A stretch of DNA of 64,000 nucleotides from Tretioscincus oriximinensis (taxonomy: Eukaryota > Chordata > Lepidosauria > Squamata > Gymnophthalmidae): positions 614,605 to 678,604 of the forward strand of contig JAJVDF010000650.1 of the NCBI GenBank assembly GCA_022410635.1, in the 5' to 3' direction. Position numbers and translations under genes: made by a program. Under the pieces are notes generated by a model, which saw only the letters and a program-made list of their open reading frames with translations, searched no databases and had not been told where the DNA came from. How positions within the stretch are numbered: the stretch's first letter is position 1; each line of letters opens with the position of its first letter. Positions 19,065-29,110 of this stretch are shown here, piece after piece.

Positions 19065-21884
19065 CTAACTACCAAATGCCCGGGTGAAGAGGTAGGTCTT
19101 CACCAGNCGACGGAATGTTAACAAAGATGTNGCCTGGCGAGCCTCAAGAGGGAGGCTATTCCATAATTGGGGGGCTACCGCTGAGAAGGCTCTTTTGCGT
19201 GCCCCAGTTGTTCTCCATGAAGAGGGCACCACGAGCCTATTCTCCCCAGCGGACCTGAGGCANCNGGTTGGCCTGTACAGGAGTAGACGGTCCCTTAGGT
19301 ACGCAGGTCCCAAGCCGTTTAGGACTTTATATGTCAAAACAAGCACTTTGAATTGGGCTCGGAAGCGAATTGGAAGCCAGTGCAGTTGTTTCAGGATCGG
19401 GGTAATATGGGCCNGACCCGGGGTCCCGGTCAACAACCGGGCNGCCATATTTTGCACCAGCTCNAGCCTCCGGACCGTCTTCAAAGGCAGCCCCACGTAG
19501 AGAGCGTTACAGTAGTCCAATCTGGAGGTTACAAGAGCGTGGATAACTGTTGCCAGGTTCTCCGCATCCAGGTAGGCCCTGAGCTGGCGGACCAACCGGA
19601 GGTTGNAGTGGGCANTCCTGCTCACCGCTGCCACCTGGCACTCCAGGGACAGCGGCGTATCCAGGAATACCCCCAAATCACGCACTTTGCTATTAATGGG
19701 CAGAGCGACCCCATCAAGCATTGGGAGTCGCCTAACCTCCTGGACACGGTTTCCCCGGACAAACAGCACCTCCGTCTTATCTGGATTCAGCTTTAGCTTA
19801 TTGGCCCACATCCAGCCCATTGCTGCCTCCAGGCAGCGGTCCAGCACCTCCACGGCTTCTCCCGATTCAGATGGAACAGAGATATAGAGCTGGGTATCAT
19901 CAGCATACTGATGACACCCAACTCCATATCCCCTGATGATCTCTCCCAGCGGCTTCATATAGATGTTAAAGAGCATGGGGGCTAAAACCGACCCCTGAGG
20001 AACCCCACAAGTGAGCTCCCAAGGTGCCGAACAGCAATCCCCCAATGCCACTCTCTGCTTCCTCCCCGAGAGGTAGGAGGAGAACCACCGCAAAGCAGTG
20101 TCTCTCACTCCCACCTCCCGGAGACGCCGCAGAAGGATACCGTGGTCAATGGTATCAAAAGCCGCTGAGAGGTCAAGGAGAACCAGTAGGGACGCATTGC
20201 CCCGATCTCTCTCCCCAAGCAGATCATCCATCAGGGCGACCAGAGCCGTTTCAGTACCGAACCCCGGCCTGAAACCAGACTGACACGGGTCAAGATAATC
20301 GGTTTCATCCAAGTATGCCTGCAGCTGGCCCGCCACCACCTTCTCTAGAACCTTGCCCAAAAAGGGGATATTCGCCACCGGGCGATAGTTGTCCAGTACC
20401 TCCGGATCCAGGGAGGCCCGCTTCAGGAGGGGACGCACCACCGCCTCTTTCAAAGCAGGCGGAACCTCGCCCTCCCGAAGGGACGCATTGATCACCTCCT
20501 GGACCCAGAGGCCTAATCCCCCTCTGCTGGACTTGACCAGCCAGGAAGGGCAAGGATCCAGAGGGGAGGAAGTGGGACGGNCCCCCGCAAGCAACTTGTC
20601 CACTTCCTCAAGCCGCAATAACCGAAACTGGTCCAGGATAACATGATAAGACGGTGCTCTCGACGTCTCCATTGGACTACTCCTAAAACTGGAGTCCANC
20701 TCCTGACGTATCCGAGCGACTTTATNCTTAAAGTGANCAGCTAATTTGTCACAGAGAGCATCNGAGGCTGGGAGTGATGACCCTNGCTGGTCCGTTGTGG
20801 CCAGCCTCCTCACCATCCGGAATAGCTCCGCTGGACGGTCACTAGAGGACGCAATGCTGGCGGAGATATATAGTTTCTTCTCNGCCGTCACCGCCACCTG
20901 GTAGGCACGNTGATGTGCNCGTACNCGTGCTCGGTCGNACNCATCTCGGGACTTCCTCCACTTGCTCTCCAGCCGTCGTCCCTCTTGCTTCATCGCTCGC
21001 AGGTCCCTGGTGTACCAAAGAGCCCAGCGCGCTCTGCAAGAGTTCTGAGGGCACTTAGGTGCGATCACATCGATAGCCCTAGCCATCTCCCGATTCCAAT
21101 GGGAGACCTGGGCCCCAACATGAGCGCCAGCCATGCCAGCCGGAAAATCCCCCAGAGCTCTCAAGAATCCATCAGATTCCATTAATCTCCGAGGGCGGAC
21201 CATCCTAATCGGTCCCTCGCCCCTGCAGCGGAGGATTGGGGCCATAAGTCCAANCTTCACCAGCGAATGATCCNTCCATGANAGAGGACTTACCACTAGT
21301 CCCCCAACTAACGGATGTTCCCCTAATCGCTCTGTTGCAAAGACCAAGTCGANGGCATGTCCTGCTATATGCGTCGGGCCAGTTACGTATTGAGACAGGC
21401 CCATGGTTGCCATGTAGGCCATGAACTCCTGGGCCAAGGCGCAGGAGGCGTCCTCGACATGCATGTTGAAGTCCCCCAGCACTATAGTGCGGGGGGCCTC
21501 CAGCACCACCGCCGAGACCGCCTCCGCCAGCCCAGGGAGGGCCACCGCCGGGCAGCGGGGCGAACGGTACACCAGCAGCAGTCCCGTCCTGTCTCTGAGG
21601 CCCAACGTTAGGAACATACCCTCAATCCCGGTCACAGGTCNAAAGGGGCNCCTGNTGAGAGGGATGGAATCTCTATGGACTATGGCCACTCCTCCACCCC
21701 GGCCTTCCAGCCTGGCCTGATGCTGCACCCNATATCCCGGCGGACAGAGCTGAGTGAGGGCAGGACTACCCAATTCCCCCGCCCAGGTTTCTGTCANGCA
21801 GGCCAGGTCGGCCCCCTCATCCACGATTAGATCGCGGATGAGAGAAGTCTTATTAAGGACCGACCTGGCATTTAGGAGCAGCAC
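19065..21884 (-). CDS. LINE ORF2-type protein: apurinic-like endonuclease plus reverse transcriptase
   Basis: The product nicks target DNA and reverse-transcribes element RNA at the nick (target-primed reverse transcription). The 939-codon frame has no stop; X residues come from Ns. The endonuclease half shows LNARS (residues 4-8), TETW (31-34), GDFN (137-140) and DHSLV (205-209), matching the exonuclease-endonuclease-phosphatase fold. The reverse transcriptase has NYRPVANIPFLGKVLEK (499-515), SGFR (536-539), DLSAAFDT (571-578), GVPQGS (627-632) and the catalytic YADD (660-663). The C-terminus contains LHWLPIRFR and ends TRAFGS at a TAG (19065-19067). The nominal start is a GTG, and the frame continues upstream in the same reading (PDILVV before LLLNARS), so the true start is unknown. 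Most of ORF2 is present; whether this copy is active is unproven. Confidence 0.93.
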   Translation of the reverse strand: MLLLNARSVLNKTSLIRDLIVDEGADLACXTETWAGELGSPALTQLCPPGYXVQHQARLEGRGGGVAIVHRDSIPLXRXPFXPVTGIEGMFLTLGLRDRTGLLLVYRSPRCPAVALPGLAEAVSAVVLEAPRTIVLGDFNMHVEDASCALAQEFMAYMATMGLSQYVTGPTHIAGHAXDLVFATERLGEHPLVGGLVVSPXSWXDHSLVKXGLMAPILRCRGEGPIRMVRPRRLMESDGFLRALGDFPAGMAGAHVGAQVSHWNREMARAIDVIAPKCPQNSCRARWALWYTRDLRAMKQEGRRLESKWRKSRDXXDRAXVXAHXRAYQVAVTXEKKLYISASIASSSDRPAELFRMVRRLATTDQXGSSLPAXDALCDKLAXHFKXKVARIRQEXDSSFRSSPMETSRAPSYHVILDQFRLLRLEEVDKLLAGXRPTSSPLDPCPSWLVKSSRGGLGLWVQEVINASLREGEVPPALKEAVVRPLLKRASLDPEVLDNYRPVANIPFLGKVLEKVVAGQLQAYLDETDYLDPCQSGFRPGFGTETALVALMDDLLGERDRGNASLLVLLDLSAAFDTIDHGILLRRLREVGVRDTALRWFSSYLSGRKQRVALGDCCSAPWELTCGVPQGSVLAPMLFNIYMKPLGEIIRGYGVGCHQYADDTQLYISVPSESGEAVEVLDRCLEAAMGWMWANKLKLNPDKTEVLFVRGNRVQEVRRLPMLDGVALPINSKVRDLGVFLDTPLSLECQVAAVSRXAHXNLRLVRQLRAYLDAENLATVIHALVTSRLDYCNALYVGLPLKTVRRXELVQNMXARLLTGTPGXAHITPILKQLHWLPIRFRAQFKVLVLTYKVLNGLGPAYLRDRLLLYRPTXCLRSAGENRLVVPSSWRTTGARKRAFSAVAPQLWNSLPLEARQXTSLLTFRXLVKTYLFTRAFGS

Positions 21885-21930
21885 GACCAGAATGTCAGGC
21901 TGGCTGGCATGACTACCATGCCCCTTTGGG

Positions 21931-22339
21931 AAACCTAATAGAGAACTTTTTGTTATTTTTTTTATTTAAAACAAATCCAAGGAAGGGTATTATTACTATC
22001 GCTACATTATGACTTTGCCATTTAATTTTACCTGTTTTGGAGCTGTGATAACTTACGTATTTCTTTCTAATTAGTTCCATTTAGCCAGTTTATTGCAGTT
22101 TGAGAATTAAGAATGGTTTTAATATTTGTTTCAATTGCTTTTTTTTCACTGTAAAATATTTTTGAGAACAGTTATTGCTGAGAAGCCTAGTGCTGAAAAT
22201 AAATGGACCAATAATGTGCCAAAAGATCTTCAGACACTAAAGGCAGCGAAGGAAGATTTTTGAAAGTATAGTTGTTTGCACTGTAAAATATCATGATTTG
22301 GAAATGATGGGCATATTGTTGCAAAGTATAATCCAGAAA
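21931..22339. other. AT-rich non-coding DNA
   Basis: Begins with a T-rich run at about 21943-21966, just past the LINE 5' end. Nothing else was recognised. Confidence 0.5.
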
Positions 22340-22423
22340 GGGGGCTTGTAGCACTTTGGAGACTAACAAGATGAAGGTAGGCAGCATGAGCTTTCATAGA
22401 CGAGTCTACTTTTTCAGATGCTA
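22340..22423 (-). repeat. Dispersed repeat T, copy 1
   Basis: GGGGGCTTGTAGCACTTTGG, then AGACTAACAAGATGAAGG, CAGCATGAGCTTTCATAG and CGAGTCTACTTTTTCAGATG. The reverse complement matches the copy at 41316-41410 (GTTAGTCTCTAAGTGCTACT and AGCCCCC). A common reptile repeat whose class I cannot name. Confidence 0.6.
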
Positions 22424-22449
22424 TGTTGTTGTAATGTATAATTATGAGA

Positions 22450-22838
22450 GTTAGAGCATAAGGAAGGCTGAATGTTGAAGAATTAATGCTTTTGAACTGT
22501 GGTGCTTCACAAGATGTCTGTGAATTATTTGGAACAAATGAGAATAAGCTATTCAGTACTAAAGAAAATCCATGCTACTGCTCATTGGAAAGACAAATGC
22601 TGAACCTGACGCTCAAATACTATGACCACTAAATGAGAAGACAGGTCTCAATGGAAAAGATGCTGATGCTGGGATAAATTGGGGACAAAGTGAGAAGAGG
22701 AAAGTCAAGGATGAAGTNGGTATATGGTGTCATGGAAGCAACCAGTATGAGCTTTGGAGGTGGTGAAGAACACAAAGGGTTGGCATTCGACTGACCATGG
22801 GATTGAAACAACTGAATGACTGAACAGCAACAACAAAC
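22450..22838 (+). mobile_element. BovB (RTE clade) LINE 3' fragment
   Basis: The block order matches the BovB ORF2 C-terminus and 3' end: GAGCATAAGGAAGGCTGAAT, GAAGAATTAATGCTTTTGAA, CTGTGGTGCT, CATTGGAAAGACAAATGCTG, GACCACTAAATGAGAAGACA, ATGGAAAAGATGCTGATGCT, then TTGGCATTCGACTGACCATG and ACTGAATGACTGAACAGCAA ahead of a CAACAA tail. It is heavily mutated with no open frame. BovB is known from squamates and ruminants and is a classic case of horizontal transfer, so it also supports the squamate assignment. Confidence 0.85.
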
Positions 22839-23445
22839 TATCACCAAATAAATTATAGCATGAAGAACATTGTGAAATGTTCTTCTCCATCATGGGTAAA
22901 AATATCACTTGGTCATTCTAATACTTTANTCCAAATGGGCCAGGAGGGAATTGAATGATATAAAATAAACCTAGAAGATTACAGTATCTTCCTTTCTCCT
23001 TTTACATCAAATTAAACAGCTATTTTCTCACATGTGGCTATTTCAATAATTTTACAAGCTCAGCTTTATTCCTTTGTGGAATTTGGAATGTGTGATCATG
23101 GGCAAAAACAAAAACGCTAATCAGGAAATGGAATCTATCAAAAACAGCAGGACTCAAATTCATGACTTTGTCATTGTCATAGAAACTGTAATTGCCAAAA
23201 GCTGGTGAGCTTTTGCACTTTTCCAGTGACTATCCTATGTGCTGTGTGAAATAGATTATTTTTGCTGACAAAAATGGAAAACTCACCATTATCAAACATC
23301 CCATTATCAAAATGCTTATGACCATGGTGGCACTGACTAATTTAACTGCATTATCCCCTAAGTGAGATAATGTAATGTTATGGTGTATGACTGTGTTGGG
23401 GAATTTAGTTTTTAGCTGCATCAAAAATGATGCATATTCCTAAAT
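22839..23445. other. AT-rich non-coding DNA
   Basis: No coding frame or repeat was recognised. Confidence 0.5.
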
Positions 23446-23512
23446 TTGTTTGTTTATTTATTTATTTAGATTCCACCATATACAGGGGAAGGTTCTCATG
23501 GCAGTTCATATT
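23446..23512 (-). mobile_element. L2-like LINE 3' tail fragment
   Basis: TTTGTTTATTTATTTATT, then AGATTCCACCATATACAGGG and AGGTTCTCATGGCAGTTCAT, a diverged version of the tail at 18.9 kb. Confidence 0.6.
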
Positions 23513-23629
23513 TTATATTTATATAATTATAAAAGCAGGTAATATAGATATTTCCTCAGTTAAAGATGAGGATGAACATGTGTGTCTTTGCCAAATGACT
23601 AGACACATATAATGTGGGTACTTATGGGT

Positions 23630-23712
23630 CTCAGAAGGAAGTCTATTACAAAATCTTTAGAACTCTCTTAGCCCCACCTGTTTCACAGGTTGTCTGTTGT
23701 GGAGAAAGCAAC
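23630..23712 (+). mobile_element. Sauria-type SINE fragment
   Basis: TTTAGAACTCTCTTAGCCCC, ACCTGTTTCACAGGTTGTCT and GTTGTGGAGA match, from memory, the body of the tRNA-derived Sauria SINE of squamates (AGAACTCTCTCAGCCCCACC, CACAGGGTGTCTGTTGTGGG). The head and tail are missing. Confidence 0.7.
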
Positions 23713-23718
23713 AAAAGC

Positions 23719-23770
23719 TATTATTATTATTGTTATTGTTGTTATTGTTGTTGTTGTTGTTGTTGTTGTT
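23719..23770. repeat. (TTA/TTG)n microsatellite
   Basis: TATTATTATTATTG grading into a TTG array, directly downstream of the SINE fragment; it may derive from the SINE tail. Confidence 0.9.
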
Positions 23771-26464
23771 AAATATTAATTTAATCATTTTTGCACAGCT
23801 TTATCTAATGTATACATTTGTATTTTCCCACAATTTTACATAGTTTTCAGATTGATGTGTGAAGAATCCCACCTTAGAATCTTCTTTAAAATGTCTTGAA
23901 GCTGTCTCAGTCTGCATTCTGACTGAGAGGAAATAAGTGGTTTGAAGAACAGAAAAATAAATTTAAATTTGGAATAAATGTGAAACGGATATGACCTATG
24001 CACAGCCAAACAGCTTTTACGGCTTTTTCCCATCTAGTGAGGATGGGATCTCATTCTCATTCTTTTATTTTTGTTTTGTTTTGTGCGAATACATTCTACA
24101 GCCTAGGTAGGGTAAAAATGTGAATGAATAAATTCAGAAATTCAGATCAGAAGAAAAAAGAAAGAAAATACAAAACCAATTGATGTTCATGTTCCATAAG
24201 AAATTGAGTTTTCCCAAACGCACTGGAAATAAACCCAGATTGTCTTCATTTGAAAATCACANATGGTTTTGATTCTGTTCCAGGAAAGTATCTAACTGGC
24301 TAGTTTTCCATGTGATATTATAGACAATCTGTAGTTTAGGGGATGCTTTGTGGATACACCTCTTTCTAGACAGAATAAGGCCTAGTGCAGAAACACTCAT
24401 GGTTCACAGCAGGAATTGTCTTCATTATACAACATGGACCTAACATAAAAGAAGATAAATATTTAGCCTATATTTTAGAGTGCAAAGATTCATTTTTGAG
24501 GCTGAAAACAAATCTTATAGTTTCTAGAAAACTGCAAGCATAGTTTGGCAAAGTTCAAAATGGATTGTGAAAGGCTGGTTTCTTCTTAGACAAGTTTGTT
24601 GTCATTCAGGCAGACNTGTTCTTTCTGCCAAATCACATCTGGAAGTGATGCCAGTTAGGAATTCTACAAAATTGTCAATAACCATGAAACTTTCAGTGTA
24701 CAAGATAATTGAAGAGTCCACAAGTATGTGTTTATAGGAATCAGTTANACGAATTACACTCCAAGACATGTCAATCAAATATCTCTTGAAAAGTCCCTGT
24801 TTCCTACAAGTGCTCCAACTCATTAAAGTTTATTACAAAGGCAACCCTAGTGATGAAGTGTCTGCTAGTCAAAAACATTTTAGAACATTCAGAAATCATA
24901 TGCCAAAGCTGCCTCAGTGCTCCAATGGCAGAAAGCAGAAAATTAGAGATGGCTCCAAAAACTGATTGAAGTGATATTTGCAGTGAATATGATGTTTAAC
25001 CAAAACAGCTGAAAAAGAATGAAATATACTTGAAGCTCGTGAAATTTGAATAAGACATTTTTACTTCAGAAAAAAAGTTTGTATCCGATTGGAGACAAAT
25101 GAAAGCTGGTAATCATTATGGTGATGAAAGGAATAGAATGAAAGGTGATTAAAAGGAAGTGATAGGTGAGATTGCGAGCAGTCCCCTCCCATGCAGTTAA
25201 AATTAAAGTGAGGAAATCCAAGGCTTTAATCCTAATATGCCATTTATGAGTTGAGTGCAAAGAAAAATACCAATATCTCTCCTTGAGTGGCAGTGGCAGG
25301 AGGGCAGCAGTAAAGTGGAGCATGAGATCAAACATTATAAAAGTTTTTTAGTGCTTGTGTTGAGAAGGGGTAGGACAGAGAGAATATTGTGTAGAATTCT
25401 GTTCATCGCATCTTAGAAATGATAAGGTGTTGTGTAGACACATACTTTTAGTCCCTCTTCACTCCCGAATAATTGGATTAAACAAGGAAAACATTGTTTT
25501 TTTCTTGGATGAGAAATTTTTTTTAGACAAATGGGCTATAGAATGATTTACCAGAATATCTCTTCTAACTTATTATTCTTGCTGTATCTGATAGACTAGC
25601 TTTAAAAGGCATAAAATTCTATTCTCTTTTCCATATGGCAGTCTTAATTTGAATCTATTCAAATAAGTATTCATATTAGTGTGGATCTGAAATTCTGGAT
25701 CNGTGCTGCATCCAAAGAAATAGATTTCATCTGATTCTAGTTGGCAGAAAATGCTTCAAGGCATCTAGGATACATTAGGACTGGAATTTCTTTAGGTTAA
25801 GCAAAAAGACCAATTCAGCAACACAATAAATCAGAGTAAACATTGTACCTCATTTTAATTAACAATTATGAAGAACTGTTTTACAAACCCTTGACCTGAA
25901 ATTCCTCAAATCTTTGACCCACCCAACCTAATACTGCTTGATACTAACATCACATTTCACTGCACTGGAGGGGAGCTTAATACTGTCTTACTTTGTTTCC
26001 CTTTCCATTAGAGAAGAAAGGCAGAGTTGCTTAAAAGTCATGCCGTCACTCCACAGAAATCCTTGAAGTTTATTTGAATTATATTCACTTCTGCTAATCC
26101 TTCAATATTGTCCTGTTTTTAAATACATACTTTCCTTTACATTTTCAAGCCAACAGTCTTAAATCTATTGCTTTCTCAAAGGGTTCCTTTGTTTTTTTCA
26201 TTTAGTATAGAGGGTTGCTGCTGACATTGCAAATTGTTTAATAGTTACATGATAAAATTATAGTGAAAAATGCATTACTTCAGGAAATCTGNNAAGACGC
26301 ACCTATTTACCCTGGCCTTTGCCTGAGGAACCAGTATCCCATTCACTCTTTCAAGCACTACAAGAGATATCTAAAAAATCTTGTAAATATTGGATACTAA
26401 GATTAAATAAACATAAAGAGAGAGATAAACAGAGACAAATTCATGGAAGATGGTTGTAAATAGC
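23771..26464. other. AT-rich non-coding DNA
   Basis: A 2.7 kb stretch without a coding frame that shows family motifs. An AATAAGGCCTAGTGCAGAAA motif near 24376 recurs near 41580 and 62245. Confidence 0.5.
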
Positions 26465-26640
26465 TATTAGAATGGAAAAACAGGAAGCTTTCTAGAAATC
26501 CCATTTGCAGGGAGTCAAGAACAGGTGAGGGTTTTCTTTTTCTTGAGACTGCCCTAATGCAGTGGGCCATTGTGTGAGACAGAATGCTGGACTAGATGGG
26601 ATATGGCCTGATTCATCAGGGCTCCTTTTAGGTTCTTAGA
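26465..26640 (+). mobile_element. CR1 3' end fragment, subfamily B
   Basis: CCCATTTGCAGGGAGTCAAG, AGACTGCCCTAATGCAGTGG, GAATGCTGGACTAGATGGGA and GGCCTGATTCATCAGGGCTC match the subfamily B tail. Confidence 0.75.
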
Positions 26641-27725
26641 CACAATTGATTGGTAGCAATTGAAGATAGCATTTGTGTACATTGGTGTCCTCATTCCAGA
26701 TCTAATTCACATTAAGAGTTTTGAAATATGTTACAAAGGCNTTCCCCAGTCTTAAATATGGATTAGGAACTGTTGTGTGTGAATGCTACCACTTGTNAGT
26801 TGCCTTTGTTCCACTTCTTTTTTGTTGTGTCCTTGTGCAGCCTCTTTATTTGTGAGAGTGAGGAAATGCACATGTATATTTTGCCCCTTTCAGATGTAAA
26901 TTAATACTATTAGAATTAACAGTGGCCACTTCCACACAAGATTATCCTCCTGGTTTGGTAGGATCATTATAATGCCTCTGCCAGACAGATCACTGATGTT
27001 TTCCAACACCAACCTCAAATGGCTTCCATAGGAAGCTGNCTCCAACCCCAGTGTGTGGCGCACTATAATGGGACTTCCTGTAATGTAAGAGGATGCCAGC
27101 CAACCAGGGCTGCATAATCACAGCTGGCTGATATGCATTGTACCAGCTTTCCTGTCCCTCCAGCCTTCCTCTTGTCAGCTCACCACGAATTTGGGAGGTA
27201 AATATGAATGGGTGATTGGATTATTTCAGGTTTAAACCTGTTTTCGGGGTTTACCTTGTACTGTGGAGGGCAGTAGGTCAGATGAAAAAGACTTTATGTT
27301 GTTTCTTGAATTGTAATGATGTTATCACCCTTAAGTTGGATACACTGGCCTTAGCTGAAATGGCTTNCTTTCTGTTTCAGTCTCCAAGTGCTACTAGCCC
27401 CCTTGCTGGACTTTCTGAACAAAGAATAACATGCCTATTTCTTTGAAAGTGACAAACCCTTGTTATGTCAAATAGATCCTGTTTGCCCAGGCCTCAAAAA
27501 TACATTTTAGGGATTGATCCATTATAGACCTATGCAAACAGGGCCTTTAGTAATGACCTTTAATATTNTTCAAAGCTTAACCCCCACCTAATACTATATT
27601 TGCCAAAGACCTAATGAATTTTTGGGATCTGCTACAACACACTGAATGCATTGTGGATGTATTGTAAAGACCCCAAATATGTTACTGAACCTCTGCAAAT
27701 AGGCACTGAACCTTTTATTCCATCT
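26641..27725. other. Non-coding DNA with a piece of repeat T
   Basis: GTCTCCAAGTGCTACTAGCC at about 27380 is the end of dispersed repeat T on the plus strand. Otherwise nothing was recognised. Confidence 0.45.
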
Positions 27726-27830
27726 TGAGTCCTGAAGAACTGGACTAAAGAACTGGACTAAACCAGGAAAAAAAACCTGGGGTTTTTCTCCTCGATTTAC
27801 TCCAGTTCTTCAGGATTCAGGATACATTGA
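27726..27830. repeat. Inverted repeat with a duplicated 13-mer
   Basis: GAGTCCTGAAGAACTGGACT pairs with the ACTCCAGTTCTTCAGGATTC arm. The 13-mer GAACTGGACTAAA is tandemly duplicated in the left arm. A GGAAAAAAAACCTGG core sits at the centre. Possible small foldback element. Confidence 0.6.
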
Positions 27831-27898
27831 AAGTACGTGTAAAACAGAAGTCTTGAGTTGAATCCAGAAACAGACATTTTGTAATCTTTTAAAAGCAT

Positions 27899-28010
27899 AT
27901 TTATTTATTTTATTATTTTATTTATACTTATATCCCACCCCATACCCAAAGTTCTCTGGGCAGCCAACAATAAAAGCAAAAATTAAAAAAAGACATATTA
28001 AAACAATATC
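27899..28010 (-). mobile_element. L2-like LINE 3' tail fragment
   Basis: TTTATTTATTTTATTATTTT, ATATCCCACCCCATACCCAA and GTTCTCTGGGCAGCCAACAA. A well-recognisable copy of the tail. Confidence 0.75.
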
Positions 28011-28059
28011 TGAAGGTGGGAAAGAAAATGGCATTTCTTCTGTGGGTACCTATATGAAT

Positions 28060-28170
28060 AATCAAGAGTTCACTCTGAGTTCACTCTAGCTCGCTGGCAA
28101 ACCACGAGCCAAGAACAGTGAGGTAAGAGGTACCAGGCGATCGCTGGCATACCACGAACGCCTGAGAACA
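28060..28170. repeat. Short direct repeats
   Basis: TCGCTGGCAAACCACGAGCC at about 28091 and TCGCTGGCATACCACGAACG at about 28140 are related at a 49-50 bp spacing. GAGTTCACTCT is also duplicated at 28067-28087. Confidence 0.6.
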
Positions 28171-28331
28171 TCTTATCAGGACAGCTCTGAAATATAATTA
28201 CCTTTTCCTGCCAAGTAACTGATTCATGCTTAGGTTGAGGTAAACAGCATATACTGCGCATGTCTTGCTATGTGGGAAACAGCTATGCAACCCCACCCTA
28301 TTGTAAGGAATAAAAGAGGTCTTCTCAAGGT

Positions 28332-28675
28332 ATATAAGAACATAAGAAGAGCCATACTGGATCAGGCCACAGCCCATCAAGTCCAGCATTCTGTGTCACA
28401 CAGAGGCCCACCAGATGCACCTGGGCAGTCCGAACAGAGGAAAGCAAAATATGCTGCTCCTGTTCGTGACTCCCTGCAAATGGTATTTCAAAAGTCCTGC
28501 CTGTTGCTCCATCCCGGAGGCTACATCCAGACAACTATCTTAGTATCCATTTATACCCTTAGTGTCCATAAACCTGTCTAGTCCTGTCTTGAAACTATCC
28601 AAGCTGTTAGCTACCACTACCTCTTCAGGAAGTAAATTCCACAGGCCGATGACCCTCTGGGTGATGCCTGAATCT
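28332..28675 (-). mobile_element. CR1 LINE 3' fragment, subfamily B
   Basis: Starts at the element's 3' end with AGAACATAAGAAGAGCCATA and contains GTCCAGCATTCTGTGTCACA, GAACAGAGGAAAGCAAAATA and AGCTGTTAGCTACCACTACC. It is truncated 5' (right side) after CCGATGACCCTCTGGGTGAT. The frame at 28325-28534 is part of its 3' untranslated region. Confidence 0.85.
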
Positions 28676-28739
28676 TGATCCTGCCTCCGCGTCTTTATTC
28701 ATCTCTACATTCTTCAACCAAAGAAATCAAAGATCTTCT

Positions 28740-29110
28740 GACAATCCAGCCATGGTGACTGATGCACTTTGAGGGGGAGACTATTCCATAGTCTGGGGTA
28801 ACNATAGAAAATGCCTTGCCCTGGGTTCAAATGCTCTTTGCTGTTGANAGGGGTAGTACAATTAATAGGCTGACCAGATGACCCCTTTGGGGGTGGTGGG
28901 GGTGTTGAAAACCCATTTGGGGGGGTGCCTCCAGGTTTTTTCTGAGAAAAAAAAATTAAAAAACAGTATTTTTCAAAAAAAATCTTTTTTGGAAAAGATT
29001 TTCCTCAGAAAAAAAGGGAGGCACCCCAAAACTGGGTTTTCAACCCCCGTCCCCAAAAGGAGTAATCTGGTCAGCCTAATTAGAAGGGCATCCCCTGCAG
29101 GTCCTAAGGT
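28740..29110 (-). mobile_element. L2-like LINE 3' fragment interrupted by MITE M copy 2
   Basis: GAGGGGGAGACTATTCCATA and GTCTGGGGTAAC correspond to AGGGAGGCTATTCCATAATT and GGGGGGCTAC in the intact LINE at 19.15 kb. After the MITE the L2 sequence seems to resume as AGAAGGGCATCCCCTGCAGG, matching the GAGGGCACC and GCGGACCTGAGG region near 19.22-19.26 kb. Confidence 0.6.
28866..29078. mobile_element. Palindromic MITE family M, copy 2
   Basis: Terminal repeats TAGGCTGACCAGATGACCCC and TAATCTGGTCAGCCTA. Inner arms pair as GAAAACCCATTTGGGGGGGT with CACCCCAAAACTGGGTTTTC. About 213 bp, with an A/T-rich centre. The flanks share only an ATTA-type match, so its duplication is unclear. Confidence 0.85.

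Larger units (their letters stand above)
18889..21930 (-). mobile_element. L2-like LINE retrotransposon, about 3 kb, intact ORF2-type frame
   Basis: On the minus strand the element runs from about 21930 to a (TAAA)n tail at 18889-18922. It has one long open frame (19065-21884) and a short 3' region that ends in the TTGTAAGCCGCCCTG-type sequence and tail. It is far more GC-rich than its surroundings and holds about 30 of the window's scattered Ns, as expected for a recent copy of a high-copy family collapsed in assembly. The 5' end looks truncated: the frame stays open upstream of 21884 to about 21930, and no ORF1 or 5' untranslated region was seen. I found no clear target duplication. The reverse transcriptase motifs favour the L2 clade; a related clade such as Vingi cannot be excluded. 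Confidence 0.9.

Noticed and set aside
19195..21720. Several 60-150 codon plus-strand frames and two minus-strand frames inside the LINE
   Set aside because: Shadow frames of the 939-codon reverse transcriptase frame in GC-rich DNA.
28869..29078. Inserted virus-derived or coding DNA at the MITE sites
   Set aside because: The elements are palindromic and non-coding; the Phe/Lys-rich frames are A/T runs.
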